Below, one piece after another: positions 63,015 to 64,000 of a DNA stretch of 64,000 nt. Within the stretch, counting starts at the first letter, position 1, and each line of letters opens with the position of its first letter. This DNA comes from G963663315 sp965231905. GTDB lineage: Bacteria > Pseudomonadota > Gammaproteobacteria > Arenicellales > Poriferihabitantaceae. The stretch lies in assembly GCA_965231905.1 (NCBI GenBank), contig CBDDOO010000002.1, forward strand, positions 1,240,001 through 1,304,000, read 5' to 3'. Made by a program: the position numbers and the translations under genes. A model generated the notes under the pieces. The model saw only the letters and a program-made list of their open reading frames with translations, was not told where the DNA came from and ran no database searches.

Positions 63015-64000
63015 GTGACTGACGCTGACCGGTATGGGGTCCTTTTTGAGCCGGTAAAAATCGGGCCGGTTACCGCGCGCAACCGTTTTTATCAGGTTCC
63101 CCATTGTAACGGATTCGGCCACCTGAGACCGCGGGGCCATGCCGCGATGCGCGGTATGAAGGCGCAAGGCGGCTGGGCGGTGGTGTGTACGGAGGAAACC
63201 GAGATTCATCCAAGCTCCGACCTGTCGCCGTATGCGGTGCAGCGCCTGTGGGACCAACGGGATATTCCGGCACTGGCCCTGATGACCGGGGCCGTGCATC
63301 AACACGGTTCGCTGGCCGGTATCCAGTTGGCCCACAATGGTCATCACGCGCCGAACCTGTTCTCACGCATCCCTCCGCTTTCGCCCAGCGCCCGGACGAT
63401 TGAAGACCTGTATCCGCGGCAGGCGCGGGCGATGACCCGGTCCGATATCCGGGATTTGCGTAAATGGCACCGAAACGCGGTGCGCAACGCCAAAACCGCC
63501 GGGTTCGATATTATCTATGTGTATGCCGGTCATCACATGACGCTGGCGCACCAGTTCCTGAATCCGCTGTTCAATCAGCGTACCGATGAATATGGCGGCT
63601 CCCTGGTAAACCGGGTGCGTCTGACCCGGGAATTACTGGAGGAGTCGCTGGAGGAAGCGGCGGGTGAATGCGCCATTGCGTTTCGGTTTGCGGTGGATGA
63701 CATGATGGGCGACGCGGGCATGCAGGCTACGGTTGAAGGCCGGGAGATTGTGGAAATGCTGGCCGAATACCCGGATTTGTGGGATGTCAATGTGGCCGGT
63801 TGGGAAAACGATTCGCAGACATCGAGATTCGCTCCTGATGAAGGCTATCAGGAGCCGTTTACCGCATTCGTCAAACAGGTGACATCGAAGCCGGTGGTCG
63901 GCGTGGGACGGTATACCTCGCCTGACCGGATGGCGGCGCTGATCAGGAAAGGGCATCTCGATTTTATTGGCGCCGCCCGACCGTCCATCGCGGACCCGTT
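63015..64000 (+). CDS. Trimethylamine/dimethylamine dehydrogenase-like flavoprotein (3' end outside window)
   Basis: The N-terminal 328 residues of an old-yellow-enzyme-type TIM barrel. 'YGVLFEPVKIGPVTARNRFY' and 'QVPHCNGFG' match trimethylamine dehydrogenase, including the cysteine that carries the covalent 6-S-cysteinyl FMN. Later 'GFDIIYVYAGHHMTLAHQFL', 'NQRTDEYGGSLVNRVRLTRE' and 'PVVGVGRYTSPDRMAALI' agree well. The start is GTG 63015, with no strong ribosome-binding site. The family oxidatively demethylates secondary or tertiary amines (also histamine and dimethylglycine-like relatives); the substrate here is not determined. The C-terminal 4Fe-4S and ADP-binding domains would lie beyond the window. 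Confidence 0.88.
   Translation, partial: MTDADRYGVLFEPVKIGPVTARNRFYQVPHCNGFGHLRPRGHAAMRGMKAQGGWAVVCTEETEIHPSSDLSPYAVQRLWDQRDIPALALMTGAVHQHGSLAGIQLAHNGHHAPNLFSRIPPLSPSARTIEDLYPRQARAMTRSDIRDLRKWHRNAVRNAKTAGFDIIYVYAGHHMTLAHQFLNPLFNQRTDEYGGSLVNRVRLTRELLEESLEEAAGECAIAFRFAVDDMMGDAGMQATVEGREIVEMLAEYPDLWDVNVAGWENDSQTSRFAPDEGYQEPFTAFVKQVTSKPVVGVGRYTSPDRMAALIRKGHLDFIGAARPSIADP

Overview
The window reads as chromosomal DNA of a free-living or host-associated gammaproteobacterium that I cannot name. The evidence is gene content and order: nadK-recN-(GNAT)-bamE, rpoE-rseA-rseB, pstSCAB-phoU, prc and an OppABCDF operon all follow gammaproteobacterial patterns. The sequence is moderately GC-rich and gene-dense, and it carries several families of short dispersed palindromic repeats.

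Layout. 1-1.85 kb: TAXI-type TRAP solute receptor (cut by the window edge) behind a 2-oxoglutarate/Fe(II) oxygenase-like gene. 2.0-14.9 kb: accessory island with a type I restriction operon (hsdM, hsdS, an XRE-ImmA/IrrE gene, a truncated DUF4411/PIN remnant, hsdR), an ISNCY-like transposase, a large unrecognised protein with a PD-(D/E)XK-like motif, and a tacA-tacT-type toxin-antitoxin pair. 14.97-16.58 kb: a complete IS4-type element with 16-bp terminal inverted repeats and a 9-bp target duplication, inserted in the last codons of oppF. 16.5-22.65 kb: oppABCDF and an Lrp/AsnC regulator, all on the minus strand. 22.77-23.09 kb: tRNA-Arg(CCU) split by a group I intron. 23.2-27.7 kb: a Calx-beta/autotransporter gene with a frameshift at a G7 tract. 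27.8-32.2 kb: leuA with a leucine-rich leader, a family-4 uracil-DNA glycosylase, malate dehydrogenase and a DsbC-like protein. 32.4-35.8 kb: nadK-recN-GNAT-bamE. 35.9-47.0 kb: nnrU, a NYN-domain protein, the sigma-E module, ppx, an archaeal-type pair (phosphoglycerate mutase plus 2-phosphoglycerate kinase), prc and an ArsR-methyltransferase fusion. 47.3-54.8 kb: phosphate uptake (pstSCAB-phoU), ammonium transport (amt) and a dinJ-yafQ pair. 54.96-64 kb: a FadN-like fatty-acid oxidation enzyme, a branched-chain-type ABC transporter whose two ATPases form one reading frame, and the start of a trimethylamine-dehydrogenase-like flavoprotein.

Three repeat families recur from about 27.7 kb to the right end. 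R1 is a GC-rich unit around 'cacggggacccgcccctacg'. R2 is the palindrome 'attcccgcnnnngcgggaat'. R3 is a double hairpin of about 55 bp ('aaatccgctttgcggattt' plus 'ctcccccnnnnnggggg'). Some copies lie in frame inside genes, most clearly in the ABC ATPase gene at 57.5-59.2 kb. They also extend the open frames upstream of pstS, dsbC and the ArsR-methyltransferase gene, so the longest-ORF starts there are probably wrong.

The strongest leads are the in-frame R3 repeats, the archaeal-type 2,3-bisphosphoglycerate gene pair, the tRNA group I intron, the poly-G frameshift in the surface protein, the leucine leader, and the 695-residue candidate nuclease in the defence island.
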